The notes beneath the pieces are model-generated. The model did no database searches. It was not told where the DNA came from and saw only the letters and a list, made by a program, of their open reading frames with translations. From contig CM030847.1 of the NCBI GenBank assembly GCA_018105865.1, positions 11,627,386 to 11,691,385 on the forward strand: DNA of 64,000 bases. Reading direction: 5' to 3'. Position numbers and translations under genes: made by a program. This document shows positions 48,801-55,158 of the stretch, piece by piece. This stretch comes from Metaphire vulgaris. Its lineage: Eukaryota > Annelida > Clitellata > Crassiclitellata > Megascolecidae. Numbering within the stretch: position 1 is the stretch's first letter; every line of letters starts with the position of its first letter.

Positions 48801-51443
48801 TCATTCGTTCAAAATGTCTTTAACTTATACAGTAATGTTACTAAAACTAATTTCCAATAATAATAATAACACTGTTGTAACAAGGTCTTTGTTTCCTTCA
48901 TGTTTTTTCTGTTTACCTGGTACATCTTTTGATCTTGATCACAGATATAATAACTAACATTTTCCACCATGTAGGATTTTGAGAAAAGTCTAAATTTTTA
49001 TTGTAAATAGCAACTTTCTAAAATATAAATTTCAATATGGGGGTCTGGCTAATTCACAAGAGCTCGGGTTTAGCTGCATGACAGCAGCCATGATAATTCT
49101 CAAGTCAAAATTGTTATGTTTCACAGCAATGACCAATGCAATTTATGCCACAGGCTCACTCAGCTAAAATACTTCAAGAAAATAGAGCTTATGTCTGCAC
49201 GGGCAACTCGTGTCTAGGTGCATCTTCTGTGTCTGTCTCAGGCTATGTAGTATGTACCCCATGTAATTCTGGCAGCAGCAGCATGTAGCAGCTGCCGCCG
49301 TCATTCTAGTCGATGTCAGTGTTAAAGTGTATTAAGTTAAAATAAAACTGTTGGGTTCAAAGGTTGCAAATTTAACAATCTAATTGTGCAAAATCTCTGG
49401 AATGCTGTGCCACTGTCTCAATAGCTATGACATGTTTTATATAAGAGTGTTTCATTCTGGATATGATGCCAAGATTATATTTTATCATGATATGAACAAT
49501 ATACCAATGGTGGACTCATCCAGCGGTGGGACTCTTCCAATTGTTTTTAGATCAAAAGTCAGAGGCACGAGCAGAGCATAAGTGACGGTGGGCGATAAGA
49601 GAACTTTATTTACATAAAAGTCCAATTTCCGTGCATTATGTGTGGATGCGTATTACCTGCGGGTGCATGCTATATGTGCTAAAATACAGTGAGCTGTTTC
49701 ATAGATGGCTTCCAATTGCTCTGGTGACCATGCTCATTTTAAAGAATATTTAGTAAAGTTCTGCTCTGTGGACACCGAAAATGCGTTCAATTGAGTAAAC
49801 TTGGCAAAAGTGATGACAGCACATAGAATAGGAATAGAGAACACAGAGAGAAAACTCTTATGAAAACTCTACATGAACCAATCAATAACAATCTGGGTGA
49901 ATGGAAAAGACTCAGAGCCAGGAACTCTGGAAAAAAGAGTATGACAAGAATGCCCCTCTCACCATTGCAATTCAACACATACACAAAAGAACTCATAAGA
50001 CAAGTCTTTGAGAACACAGATATAAAGTAGTTGTGGATGGAAAAAGGACAAGGGATGTAAGATTTTCTGATGACCAGACAATTATGGCAAACACCAACCA
50101 TGGATTGCAGAGGTTGATGGAGTCCATAAACACAGCAACAAAGAAATATGGAATGAAAATTAACTTAATGAAGACAAAAATAATGAAAATCAGCAGGCAC
50201 AGTTGAAAATTTAAAATAATCATTGAATGGGTGGAAATGGAACGGGTAGAAGACTTCTGCTATCTTGGAAGCTTAATCGCTGCAAACATCTCAAGTGTCA
50301 AAAAGATAGAGAAGAACTGTCAAGGAGAAATAAGACTTTACAAACAGAAGAAAACTACTGAGAAGAAACCTCAACTGCAATCTGAAAAAACCAACGGTCA
50401 AAACACTGAGGCCAGTGACGCCCTATGGTGGGGAATGACCAGAAACTGCTCCGGACATTCGCTCCAGCTGGATAGTTAGGTATTCGGCACTATCCAGATT
50501 TGACAAATACTTATAGCAGAAAATTACCGAATCCAAATATCAATCACATTGATTTTGATATCAATTTTGATATTGATTTTTGCTTTACTTTTTAATTTCT
50601 TTGATTATAATTCCATTTTAACTTTATACGATTCTCTTTAACTTCCAACTTAGAAGCTGCAAACTTGCAATTGTCATTTTAAAACTTTTAAAGCTATATG
50701 CTTAATTGCTTATAGAATGTGTGATACCCTAATGAGTCTTTTTTACTTTGCAATTAACACACACACCCTATATAATCGTGATACTCGCTCCAGATACGGC
50801 AAATATTGACCAAAAAATATCCAGATCTGGTGGAAAAAACACATCCAGTCATTCCCTACTCTATGGGTTAGAAACATGGATGCTTAGAAAAGTAGACATA
50901 AAGAAACTTGAGGCATCTGAGATAAGGATTTGGCAAAGAATGGAAAAAATCAGCCGGATGGAAAAGATAATTAATGAAGAATTCTGGAAAAGGACAGAGA
51001 ATAAGAAAATGAAAAGCTTGATAAGCATCATTCAGACTCTACAAAAGAAATTGATAGGTCATGTCCAAGAGAAGAAATGTGCCTATAAAGAGAAGTACTA
51101 GAGGGGAAGATAGAACGGAAACACAAAGAAGGTAACCAAGGACAACAATGAAAGGGTGGATGTTTGACCTTAGAGTTAAGAAAAGGTATGAAACTCTGAA
51201 AAGAAAAGCTCAAGATAGAGAGGAGGAATGGTGACACTAGAGTATGGACCCTGTCTCTGGACAGAGCACCTGATGATGATTACTAAGATAAAAATTCAAT
51301 AATTGAAATTAATCAATGATCAAATTACTAACTTTGCACTTCACATTTTTGTCAACCTTCTTCACTTTTGCCTCACAAAAGGCACCACGGTATTTTGCAC
51401 TGACTTCAATGCCAGGAGTTAAGAATGCTAGCTCTTCATTTGC
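17733..51443 (-). CDS. ARID4: ARID4A/ARID4B orthologue (RB-binding chromatin protein), 20 exons
   Basis: ARID4 proteins are nuclear subunits of the Sin3-HDAC corepressor. They bind RB-family proteins and read histone methylation. I joined exons (high to low) 51333-51443, 48646-48711, 47690-47783, 45602-45681, 44793-44884, 43893-44132, 42505-42682, 41368-41535, 40527-40624, 39254-39431, 37786-38304, 31763-31911, 30748-30859, 29990-30163, 28844-29015, 28620-28658, 23163-24968, 22687-22851, 18947-19093 and 17733-17800. All have GT/AG borders and matching phases, totalling 4656 nt. Domains (residues counted from the first exon listed): Tudor 1-120, RBB1NT/PWWP-like about 175-270, ARID about 298-385, chromo barrel about 676-735, acidic Ser/Glu-rich 436-1480, C-terminal helix 1481-1530. 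The start codon lies in an upstream exon not found. At 1551 or more residues it is longer than the vertebrate proteins (about 1250-1310), mainly in the acidic region. Vertebrates have two paralogues; I see one gene here. Confidence 0.93.
17957..18055. repeat. Fragment of the CCATATTATCT repeat
   Basis: ACCATATTATCTCAGGTATA and GCACTTTTCCATGAAAAGGG resemble the ends of the element at 29316-29811. It lies in the last ARID4 intron. Confidence 0.5.
18947..19093 (-). CDS. ARID4: ARID4 exon: conserved C-terminal helix
   Basis: It encodes [20 protein letters not shown] and [19 protein letters not shown]. This Leu-rich coiled-coil helix with a following Arg cluster is the conserved ARID4 C terminus. 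Acceptor GTATTATTTTAG, donor A|GTAAGT; phase 1. Confidence 0.95.
19250..22000 (+). mobile_element. Degenerate APE-type LINE with endonuclease and RT parts, internally rearranged
   Basis: Plus strand, in the ARID4 intron between the last conserved helix and the preceding exon. The endonuclease part has [13 protein letters not shown] (about 19785-19830), [15 protein letters not shown] (about 20070-20115) and [10 protein letters not shown] (about 20215-20245), spread over frames. RT sequence starts with [12 protein letters not shown] (about 21235-21270). The YADD core is missing. The C-terminal part resumes with [19 protein letters not shown] (about 21490), AAETWTLL, and [14 protein letters not shown] (about 21865-21910). 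The start is uncertain because the 19250-19640 stretch is judged only as LINE 5' sequence. A foreign LINE tail sits at 21325-21475. Confidence 0.85.
21325..21475 (+). mobile_element. CR1/L2-like LINE tail inside the 19-22 kb LINE
   Basis: [17 protein letters not shown] followed by a stop and then AATAATAATAATAAAATACT is the usual end of a CR1/L2-type element, not of the surrounding LINE. It occupies the place of the missing RT core. Confidence 0.7.
22687..22851 (-). CDS. ARID4: ARID4 exon: Ser-rich segment ending QSKYNFIDL
   Basis: It encodes [20 protein letters not shown], a His/Gln stretch, and then [10 protein letters not shown], equivalent to the short aromatic block before the C-terminal helix of ARID4. 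Acceptor TGTCAAATAG, donor G|GTTTGT; phase 1. Confidence 0.88.
23163..24968 (-). CDS. ARID4: ARID4 large exon: acidic Ser/Glu-rich region, 601 codons
   Basis: After the acceptor ACAATTTTTTTCAG it opens with a Ser run. It then carries a long disordered acidic region with basic nuclear-localisation-like clusters ([30 protein letters not shown]). It covers the position of the RB-binding segment in vertebrate ARID4A. No exact LxCxE occurs. The nearest matches are LDCRD (24433-24447) and VKCNE (23575-23589). The donor T|GTAAGT precedes the in-frame TGA, which therefore belongs to the intron. Phase 1 at both ends. It is the longest open frame of the window. Confidence 0.92.
25860..26160 (-). mobile_element. 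CR1/L2-like LINE C-terminal fragment
   Basis: Minus strand: [19 protein letters not shown] and [12 protein letters not shown], the common C-terminal end of CR1/L2 reverse transcriptases. Strongly 5' truncated; intronic. Confidence 0.75.
27595..28036 (+). mobile_element. CR1/L2-like LINE 3' fragment
   Basis: Plus strand: the [20 protein letters not shown] start, then [20 protein letters not shown] and [18 protein letters not shown], followed by an (ATA)n tail at 28017-28035. The GxxSVTxGNPILWNxxP phrase is shared with the minus-strand copy at 61530-62640, so both belong to one family. Confidence 0.82.
28245..28485. repeat. C-rich degenerate stretch
   Basis: CCCCACCACTGCCCCGGTCA and CCCCGCTCCTGCCCCGTGAC are followed by GC-rich sequence to about 28485. 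Composition resembles the complement of 9536-9705. Boundaries are not defined. Confidence 0.4.
28620..28658 (-). CDS. ARID4: ARID4 micro-exon, 39 nt
   Basis: It encodes [13 protein letters not shown] with a good acceptor (TTTTCATTTTCAG) and donor (G|GTAAGA), phase 1 at both ends, so skipping it would keep the frame. It is the least certain internal exon. Confidence 0.7.
28844..29015 (-). CDS. ARID4: ARID4 exon: Ser/Arg-rich linker
   Basis: It encodes [20 protein letters not shown] and continues to SIDQVKPSS. Acceptor TTTTGTTGAAG, donor G|GTAACT; phase 0 to 1. The sequence is not conserved; the call rests on frame continuity and splice sites. Confidence 0.8.
29316..29811. mobile_element. MITE with TACNNTATTAT ends
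   Basis: Left TACTGTATTATTTTGGGTAT and right, inverted, TACCATATTATCTTGCATGT are partly matching ends. The phrases ATAATACACACCC and AATACGCACCCACA face each other near the ends. A partial relative lies at 17957. The interior has a repeated CAATT...TTTTTCTCCACC-like block. Confidence 0.55.
29990..30163 (-). CDS. ARID4: ARID4 exon: second half of the chromo barrel
   Basis: It encodes [20 protein letters not shown], the methyl-lysine-reader chromo barrel with the Y/F-x-V-H-Y-x-G-W-N-x-R-Y-D-E-W signature. Acceptor TTTGATGCAG, donor ATG|GTATTT; phase 0. Confidence 0.96.
30748..30859 (-). CDS. ARID4: ARID4 exon: first half of the chromo barrel
   Basis: It includes [20 protein letters not shown], the family's VKYGRGKxQKIYEA strand of the chromo barrel. 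Acceptor GTTTTACAG, donor AAG|GTATAT; phase 2 to 0. Confidence 0.95.
30950..31235 (+). mobile_element. Probable LINE/SINE 3' tail
   Basis: It ends GAGGCACTATATAAGTCACT followed by TTATTACATTATAAC, a common CR1/L2-type tail. The upstream part is too degenerate to read. Confidence 0.45.
31763..31911 (-). CDS. ARID4: ARID4 exon: acidic linker before the chromo barrel
   Basis: It encodes [20 protein letters not shown] and an acidic tail ([20 protein letters not shown]). The internal Met is not a start. Acceptor ATAAAACAG, donor CC|GTATGT; phase 0 to 2. The intron before it carries the 3.26-kb foldback element. Confidence 0.85.
32333..32672. repeat. Possible MITE, TTTAACCC...GGGTTAAA ends
   Basis: TTTAACCCCTTTCCTGTGG on the left faces ACTTAAATGGGTTAAAG on the right. 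It holds a T(n)-G(n) run at 32400-32432. The ends are short, so the call is tentative. Confidence 0.4.
32672..32828. repeat. Direct tandem duplication, about 87-bp period
   Basis: The phrase ACATTATAAAAAGGTTATAA with flanking sequence (TATCAGC-TTCATCACAA to AAAATTACAGTTC) occurs twice, at about 32675 and 32762. Confidence 0.85.
33307..33358. repeat. (TA)n microsatellite
   Basis: About 26 TA units after a (GTAT)n stretch. Confidence 0.95.
34161..37417. mobile_element. 3.26-kb foldback-type DNA transposon with about 1-kb inverted arms
   Basis: The sequence starts GAGTCATTCCGTGTCAATTC and ends with its complement. The first 800 bp (34161-34962) are nearly identical, inverted, to 36622-37417. 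After a gap of about 165 bp in the left arm, similarity resumes (35128-35355 against 36392-36620). AAAG flanks both ends (34157-34160 and 37418-37421), a candidate 4-bp target duplication. The unique centre carries minus-strand coding remnants. One is [19 protein letters not shown] within 35844-35906, and another is YYFSDGAAS followed by a stop (about 36010). These look like a transposase or a transposon-carried protein, broken by stops and frameshifts. It lies in an ARID4 intron. I cannot name the superfamily. Confidence 0.88.
35524..36250 (-). pseudogene. Broken transposase-like open frame in the foldback element
   Basis: Minus-strand pieces in more than one frame: [26 protein letters not shown] and, downstream, an open 102-codon piece (35524-35832) with [21 protein letters not shown] phrase like FFATSHGK-x-x-x-D-G-x-GG-x-x-K is one I associate with uncharacterised transposon-derived proteins of invertebrates; that link is from memory and unverified. 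Confidence 0.5.
37786..38304 (-). CDS. ARID4: ARID4 exon: 173-residue Lys/Ser/Glu-rich linker
   Basis: A disordered linker with [19 protein letters not shown], several basic clusters and a Glu/Lys-rich end ([16 protein letters not shown]). It corresponds to the variable region between ARID and chromo barrel. Acceptor TTGTATTAAG, donor AGA|GTGAGT; phase 0. A 162-residue plus-strand frame over it is a shadow. Confidence 0.88.
38585..38627. repeat. (CG/CA)n dinucleotide tract
   Basis: ACGCGCGCGCGCACGCACAC and following CA units; intronic. Confidence 0.85.
39254..39431 (-). CDS. ARID4: ARID4 exon: ARID end and basic linker
   Basis: It completes [14 protein letters not shown] and continues into an Arg/Ser-rich linker ([18 protein letters not shown]). 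Acceptor TTATTGTTAG, donor AAA|GTTTGT; phase 2 to 0. Confidence 0.88.
39690..40085 (+). mobile_element. CR1-like LINE fragment
   Basis: Plus strand: [20 protein letters not shown], then FF-x-L-A, and [26 protein letters not shown], a CR1-type RT end. A (GA)n tract (39745-39799) is embedded at its 5' edge. Confidence 0.8.
39745..39799. repeat. (GA)n microsatellite
   Basis: About 27 GA units. Confidence 0.96.
40105..40186. mobile_element. piggyBac-like micro-MITE forming a hairpin
   Basis: TTAA on both sides (40105-40108 and 40183-40186) encloses 74 bp with inverted ends CCCCTTAACTGGGG and GCCCGGTTAAGGGG. The centre has its own palindrome, GACGGCTCTGAGCCGTC. TTAA duplications are the mark of piggyBac elements. 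Confidence 0.75.
40527..40624 (-). CDS. ARID4: ARID4 exon: second half of the ARID domain
   Basis: It encodes [20 protein letters not shown] and then [12 protein letters not shown], ending the ARID with the K-x-A-Y-x-K-Y helix completed by the next exon. Acceptor TTTTGTAG, donor AA|GTATGT; phase 0 to 2. Confidence 0.94.
40955..41200. mobile_element. Remnant carrying the GACAAGC motif
   Basis: GGCAGCGCCTCTGGGCAAAA is followed by TTGACAAGCAAAAAAGGTCA at 41011-41030, the best-preserved copy of the shared motif. Ends are not resolved. It is the only such remnant clearly inside the ARID4 coding span. Confidence 0.5.
41368..41535 (-). CDS. ARID4: ARID4 exon: first half of the ARID domain
   Basis: An acidic lead ([11 protein letters not shown]) runs into [20 protein letters not shown] and [16 protein letters not shown]. 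This is the DNA-binding ARID with FMxxRGTPI and the V-x-x-x-GG-Y turn. Acceptor TTCTTACAG, donor AGA|GTAAGT; phase 0. Confidence 0.97.
41593..42145 (+). mobile_element. CR1/L2-like LINE fragment
   Basis: Plus strand: [20 protein letters not shown] with [10 protein letters not shown], then a degenerate end and an A/T-rich (AATA)n-like tail at about 42108-42145. In the intron between the ARID and RBB1NT exons. Confidence 0.8.
42505..42682 (-). CDS. ARID4: ARID4 exon: RBB1NT/PWWP-like domain end
   Basis: It continues [16 protein letters not shown], includes [20 protein letters not shown], and ends GYSSSESGE. The P-x-N-W motif near the end is typical of the family. Acceptor TTGTCTTAG, donor GAG|GTAAAA; phase 2 to 0. 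The first 14 residues are diverged. Confidence 0.85.
43440..43625 (-). mobile_element. tRNA-derived SINE (degenerate)
   Basis: On the minus strand, GTGGCAGATTAGCTGGT resembles an A box and GATTCAAGCCC a B box about 25 bp further. Degenerate copy; intronic. Confidence 0.45.
43893..44132 (-). CDS. ARID4: ARID4 exon: acidic linker and start of RBB1NT/PWWP-like domain
   Basis: An acidic [15 protein letters not shown] run is followed by [23 protein letters not shown] and [12 protein letters not shown], which match the ARID4 RBB1NT region. Acceptor TTTTACAG, donor TT|GTAAGT; phase 2 at both ends. Confidence 0.9.
44200..44590. repeat. TTAATCGATTAA-rich repeat
   Basis: Several phased ATTAATCGATTAA-like palindromes occur at about 44210-44285, with a GATTAATCGA match at about 44541-44550. 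Similar motifs occur in 46322-46876. Ends are unclear. Confidence 0.45.
44793..44884 (-). CDS. ARID4: ARID4 exon: linker with PEHFGTPV
   Basis: It encodes [20 protein letters not shown] followed by a short basic/Thr stretch. [13 protein letters not shown] is a family signature. Acceptor GTTTTGCAG, donor TG|GTATGG; ends in phase 2. Confidence 0.94.
45602..45681 (-). CDS. ARID4: ARID4 exon: Tudor domain end ([11 protein letters not shown])
   Basis: It encodes [20 protein letters not shown] and RHFMKSE, an almost invariant ARID4 signature. Acceptor TTTGATTTCAG, donor GAA|GTACGC; enters in phase 1 and leaves in phase 0. Confidence 0.95.
45787..45849. repeat. (CT)n microsatellite
   Basis: About 31 CT units in an ARID4 intron. 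Confidence 0.97.
46147..46275 (+). mobile_element. tRNA-derived SINE
   Basis: TGGCATAGTGG at 46155-46165 fits the pol III A-box consensus. GGTTCAAGAAG at 46200-46210 is a degenerate B box. Spacing is tRNA-like. Confidence 0.6.
46323..46876. mobile_element. Possible hAT-like element (TAGTG-TG ends)
   Basis: Left TAGTGCTGCACTTTAATTGC and right, inverted, TAGTGTTGTTCACCAATTAA share the terminal TAGTG(C/T)TG. ATTAATCGCACGATTAATC palindromes lie near the ends. Flanks CATAAAAT and TACAAAAG match only 5 of 8. Confidence 0.5.
47036..47330 (+). mobile_element. tRNA-derived SINE with intact A and B boxes
   Basis: TAGCAGAGTGG (47050-47060) and GGTTCGAGTCC (47094-47104) match the pol III A and B boxes exactly at tRNA spacing. 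The remaining body (about 47115-47300) is unrelated to tRNA and ends near ATGAACTTTTAAATAG. Not a tRNA gene: the acceptor stem is not paired and no discriminator end is present. Confidence 0.75.
47690..47783 (-). CDS. ARID4: ARID4 exon: Tudor domain, third segment
   Basis: It encodes [20 protein letters not shown] and continues [11 protein letters not shown], a Tudor-like barrel segment. Acceptor TTGTGACAG, donor G|GTGAGT; ends in phase 1. Confidence 0.92.
47800..48365 (-). mobile_element. CR1/L2-like LINE 3' fragment
   Basis: Minus strand: [20 protein letters not shown] near 48340-48280, then [15 protein letters not shown] and a degenerate end with [32 protein letters not shown] tail lies at about 47802-47816. 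Confidence 0.82.
48646..48711 (-). CDS. ARID4: ARID4 exon: Tudor domain, second segment
   Basis: A 66-nt, phase 0 exon giving [20 protein letters not shown] plus LR, matching the family's VQDDxVxGxLR segment. Acceptor TTTTTAAG, donor AGG|GTTTGT. Confidence 0.9.
49780..50450 (+). mobile_element. RTE-like LINE fragment, degenerate
   Basis: Plus strand: VDTENAFN (about 49770-49795), the decayed catalytic box [11 protein letters not shown] (about 50065-50095), [14 protein letters not shown] and [15 protein letters not shown] (about 50230-50275). Multiple stops. It ends near the [10 protein letters not shown] phrase. Confidence 0.75.
50850..51285 (+). mobile_element. RTE-like LINE 3' fragment
   Basis: Plus strand: [20 protein letters not shown], then [19 protein letters not shown] and KLIGHV, ending with TGATGATGATT near 51275. 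It repeats a part already reached at the end of the 49.8-50.45 kb piece, so it is a second copy or a rearrangement. Confidence 0.78.
51333..51443 (-). CDS. ARID4: ARID4 exon: start of the N-terminal Tudor domain
   Basis: It encodes 37 residues with [20 protein letters not shown], the most recognisable ARID4 N-terminal block. The acceptor is TATATTTTAG and the donor AAA|GTTAGT, phase 0. A TAG in frame within the acceptor and the absence of Met mean that an upstream exon must supply the start. Confidence 0.93.
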
Positions 51444-51894
51444 CTAAAATATAAAAATATATAAAACTCAATAAATTCACATTAAACAAACTTTCAAATA
51501 TTTCTGTTTCTCCTGAAAACACTTTCAAAATATTACTTGTAAGAGTCAGTCATTCTAAACAATTTTACAATAAGTGGCAGCATCAACATAATAAAAGCAG
51601 TAATAAATAAATTCTTATTACAACCACTATACTACTATTACCTATATTACAACTTATGCTACATATTAATAAAACTTTTCATGTTGCTATAGCATTCTCC
51701 AACAGCTGAAGAATGTGATGTTCTGTGCAACTACAGACTTTCAGCATTGGTAGCTGCATTTGTCATCTTGCACCTGTACTATGACAATGCCACATTATAT
51801 GGTCTGCCAGATCATCGATTATAAGAAAGTCAGTTATGAATTTAAGAGTTAAGCCGATTTTCAGAGCCAAGATGTTAGGTCACGTGAAGTCAGT

Positions 51895-52290
51895 GCTTGA
51901 AGAATTCTATTGGTTTAAAGTGTTCCAGCGAATCTGTTCAACTCATGGCTGTCACAGTCGTGGCATTCTTGAACTCTAAAATTTGTTTCACCTCAGATGA
52001 AATTTCACAAACTTTATTTCACTATTTTTTGTTCAATAACACTTATTCCACAAAAACTATATTAATTATTAACAGAGCATTTTTGGTTGCTGCCTCTGTG
52101 TCTGGAAAAGTTTATCTTGGGATGATGCATCACAAGAGTCCATAATCTTTCAAAAAGAAACTGAAGACCCATCTCTTCAGAATCTTGTATCACTAACATC
52201 ACAATTAATCTTGTCTATTTATCATCATTAATTTACAACCCTGCGAAGTGAGACAAATGTACAAGATCACTTAAAACTGTATATTTACTC
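51895..52290 (+). mobile_element. CR1/L2-like LINE tail
   Basis: Plus strand: RAFLVAASVSGKVYLG and SFKKKLKTHLFRILYH-stop near 52150, followed by AT-rich sequence. Confidence 0.65.
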
Positions 52291-52787
52291 ACTCACTCAC
52301 TCATTCACCTACTCCAGCAACTACGATTATTATTATTAGCATTATTATTATTATTAGCATTATGACCATTAAAATATATACCTAAACAGTCATCTGTTAA
52401 TTCTTGTGTAATACCAATTTTAAACTATACAGGAACTTTAAGCAACCAGGCAGTCACAAATACTACAGCAATATAGTCAAGTTTATTTCATTCATGGATA
52501 ATAAGATGAACAGCATATATTGTGGCAAGTAAGGAAGAAAATGAGTTGCAAGATGTCTCATCTTCAGGACATTTCACCCATCTGGACAATTTGTCCCAAA
52601 ATATTTCACCAAGATATTCACCCACAAAATGGATACAAGTCCGCTGTAATGCTCACCCTATGTAGCCACTAACTCAGAGCATTCTGCCAATATAAAAGAT
52701 GCATGACCATTTGAGTCTGTAATTACTGCTACACAATTACATCATTTTATGTAGTATACTTTTCAATGTCCGATTTGATGGTGTAAC

Positions 52788-53557
52788 TAGGGTTGCCAGA
52801 TACCTCCATGTCTAAAGGAGGATGCCACAGGTCATAAAGGATAAAGCTGGATAAAGGAAAAAGCCCAAGAAATTCACAAAGCACACACACGGATGTACTT
52901 TAAAGACCTTAAAACCACAGAAATCATAAATAAATTGCATACACTGTGCATTAATGGAAGGGTGCAGTAGTCATGGTCGTCAACAGACATTTTTCCTGGA
53001 GGGTGCAGCATTTTATTTACCTCGAAGCACAACCAATTGGTTTTTAATTTAGATTATAAGACATAGACTAAAAGCAGCCTTTAAAATTTTCCTTGTAATT
53101 GGTCATTGTTTATTTTAGCTTAGTATTATATTATTATTATGATTAAATAGTACTTTATTAGTAATTTTTGTAAATTTATAATTTCAAGGGGTGAAATTGC
53201 ACCCCCTGCATACCCTCCCATGACAGTGATAAGCAGGTTGCTGTTTATGTGAGGACACAATTCTGCACAGCTGCTTATTGTTACCAGCAGCATACACGTA
53301 AAACTACATGCACGACGTTTTCTGCAGGTGAGAAGAATTCTGCTTGCAGAATCAATGGGTTTCTTTTCTTTGTCCATTGAGTGCCGATGGTAATGTGCAA
53401 ATGCCAATTACATGGTCAAGTAGACCAAAATTCAAGTCAGCAGTTGATGAGAGCAAAGAGCCGGACATTTTCTCATTTCAGACCAATGCCTGCCGGACGG
53501 AGGACACGAGGCCAAAATTAGGACAGTCCTCCTTTTGCCGGACGTCTGGCAACCCTA
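52788..53557. mobile_element. hAT-type element (TAGGGTTGCCAGA ends), 770 bp
   Basis: Inverted ends TAGGGTTGCCAGATACCTCC and GGACGTCTGGCAACCCTA are flanked by GGTGTAAC and AGTATAAC (6 of 8). A GGTGAAATTGCACCCCCTGC phrase lies inside. No coding capacity. It sits between the first known ARID4 exon and the CpG-dense segment. Confidence 0.75.
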
Positions 53558-53689
53558 AGTATAACCCCACTGATTCAGGGCGACCACGCCAGTGGAAGTC
53601 AACAATTAAAGTTCTTAGCTGTCCAACCCCCCCCCTGCATTTTTTACAAATTGACCACCGATTGTTAGCTAAGACCTCAATATTAATTT

Positions 53690-54320
53690 AACTCAGCATC
53701 AGTTTTTCGACGGAGGGCGAAACGTCTTGGGAGTAAATCGTCCGCGATGATAGGGGCGAAACGTTTGGGGCGAATCTGTTGCGTTTGGAGGGAAACGTCA
53801 TGCGGGCTGAATGTCTATCAACGGGAGGACGAACTCGCCACGATAACATGACGGCTTGCGGTGTGGCAATATACGTCACATAATAATCAAGCTCAATAGA
53901 GACGACGAAACAGAGTGCGAAATGAACGGAACGACAGACAGGCTGAGCGAATCGGCGGCCTTTAACTATGTAGAAACAGCGTTTCTCGCAGTTAATACTG
54001 GGTCAACGTCTAATGGCCGCCGACCGAACGCTCGCAACGGACGCCGTTCGCGGTCTCGTTCGTCTGTTTAAAAGTCTCGAGACACAGACCATCGAGAGTG
54101 CCGGTCGATTTCCACTCCGTTCCACTGAGATTCGCCGTCGGAATCAAACGGAACGAAAGGATCTGCGAGTAAATTCGGCGAAACCAGCAGCTGACATTAA
54201 GAACACAAAACCAAATCCATCCATTCACACAACGGCTCCGCTGATTCGCTCGCTGCCGGTCACGTGACTCCCGAGTACGCAACCGACCGGTCAAATTGCA
54301 CGCGGTGCAGAAACACCGTC
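53690..54320 (-). promoter_or_regulatory. ARID4: CpG-dense segment, candidate ARID4 promoter and first exon
   Basis: CpG frequency is far above neighbouring sequence. It stands about 2.3 kb upstream of the first coding exon found. Its left part has repeated GGCGAAACGT units (53715-53800). No start codon with a phase-0 donor could be chosen, so only the region is given. Confidence 0.4.
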
Positions 54321-54970
54321 CATCTCGTCGCTAAAACAATGTAATGTAATTACTCGTGAATTTCTTTAGCGCTTGTTTTGTTGGACCTCTTACGAATTAG
54401 CGTTTCATCCAGCGCTATTTCTTAGTTTCAATCCCTTTCTGTTCTGTTATGTGTCCATTTGCCTGTGACCAGCTGGTTGTATTCGTATTTTAATAATTGC
54501 GTGTGGCTGCTTTGTCGAGTATTTCTTGTAGCCGCCCTTCTTGGTAGACATGTATTACAGCATCATTGTCTATCGATCGCCGCTATAGCATATCAGAGCA
54601 CAGCGAAACTTGATAAATTAACTGCACATGCCATTTCAATTTCCACTCCGTTTTGGAGGACATGTGACTGCCTGAAGAATTAACTCTCCGACCTTCTCGT
54701 GCTTGGAACCAGAGATATTTTTACACCCCTAACACCCTCTCTCCCCCTTCAATTTGAGATCGACACCCCCCAGTCTGGGCCAGGGATGACCTTTTTTGCT
54801 TGTCGGACTTTTCAGCAGGGACCGACCCCCCGAATATACCGACGCCTCCCCCCCAATTAATACGAAGCAGGAAACTTAAAGCTGCACCCACTACACATTC
54901 ACCTCTTATATAGCAATGAAGCAATAACAGATCAAGTAGAAAAGTATTGTCATTATACATTTCTACACGT
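54321..54970. other. Intergenic; one isolated MITE motif
   Basis: The inverted motif TGACCTTTTTTGCTTGTC at 54787 marks a decayed element (about 54700-54860) with C-rich flanks. No gene was seen. Confidence 0.4.
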
Positions 54971-55158
54971 CAGTGGCGGCTCCACCGGGGGGGCCAGGGA
55001 GGGGCCCGTGCCCCTATTGAGTGCCTTCCCCCAGTGGCCCCCAGTTGGGGCCCTATACTTAATGCTACATACATAACAACAAATGTTTGCCCCCATATGA
55101 TTAGAAGTTGCCACCCCAACGCCCTCCCCCCACTTGCCAAATCCTGGAGCCGCCACTG
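54971..55158. mobile_element. hAT-type MITE, family A, 188 bp
   Basis: Ends CAGTGGCGGCTCCACC and GGAGCCGCCACTG; flanks CTACACGT and CTACGCGT match 7 of 8. Same orientation as 7687-7871. Confidence 0.92.

Noticed and set aside
53856..54294. Overlapping 71-94 codon frames on both strands
   Set aside because: Open frames are expected in CpG-dense DNA. No conserved motif or clean donor in the needed phase was found.
54010..54294. First ARID4 exon within the 94-codon minus frame
   Set aside because: None of its ATGs is followed by a donor leaving phase 0, which the first known exon requires.
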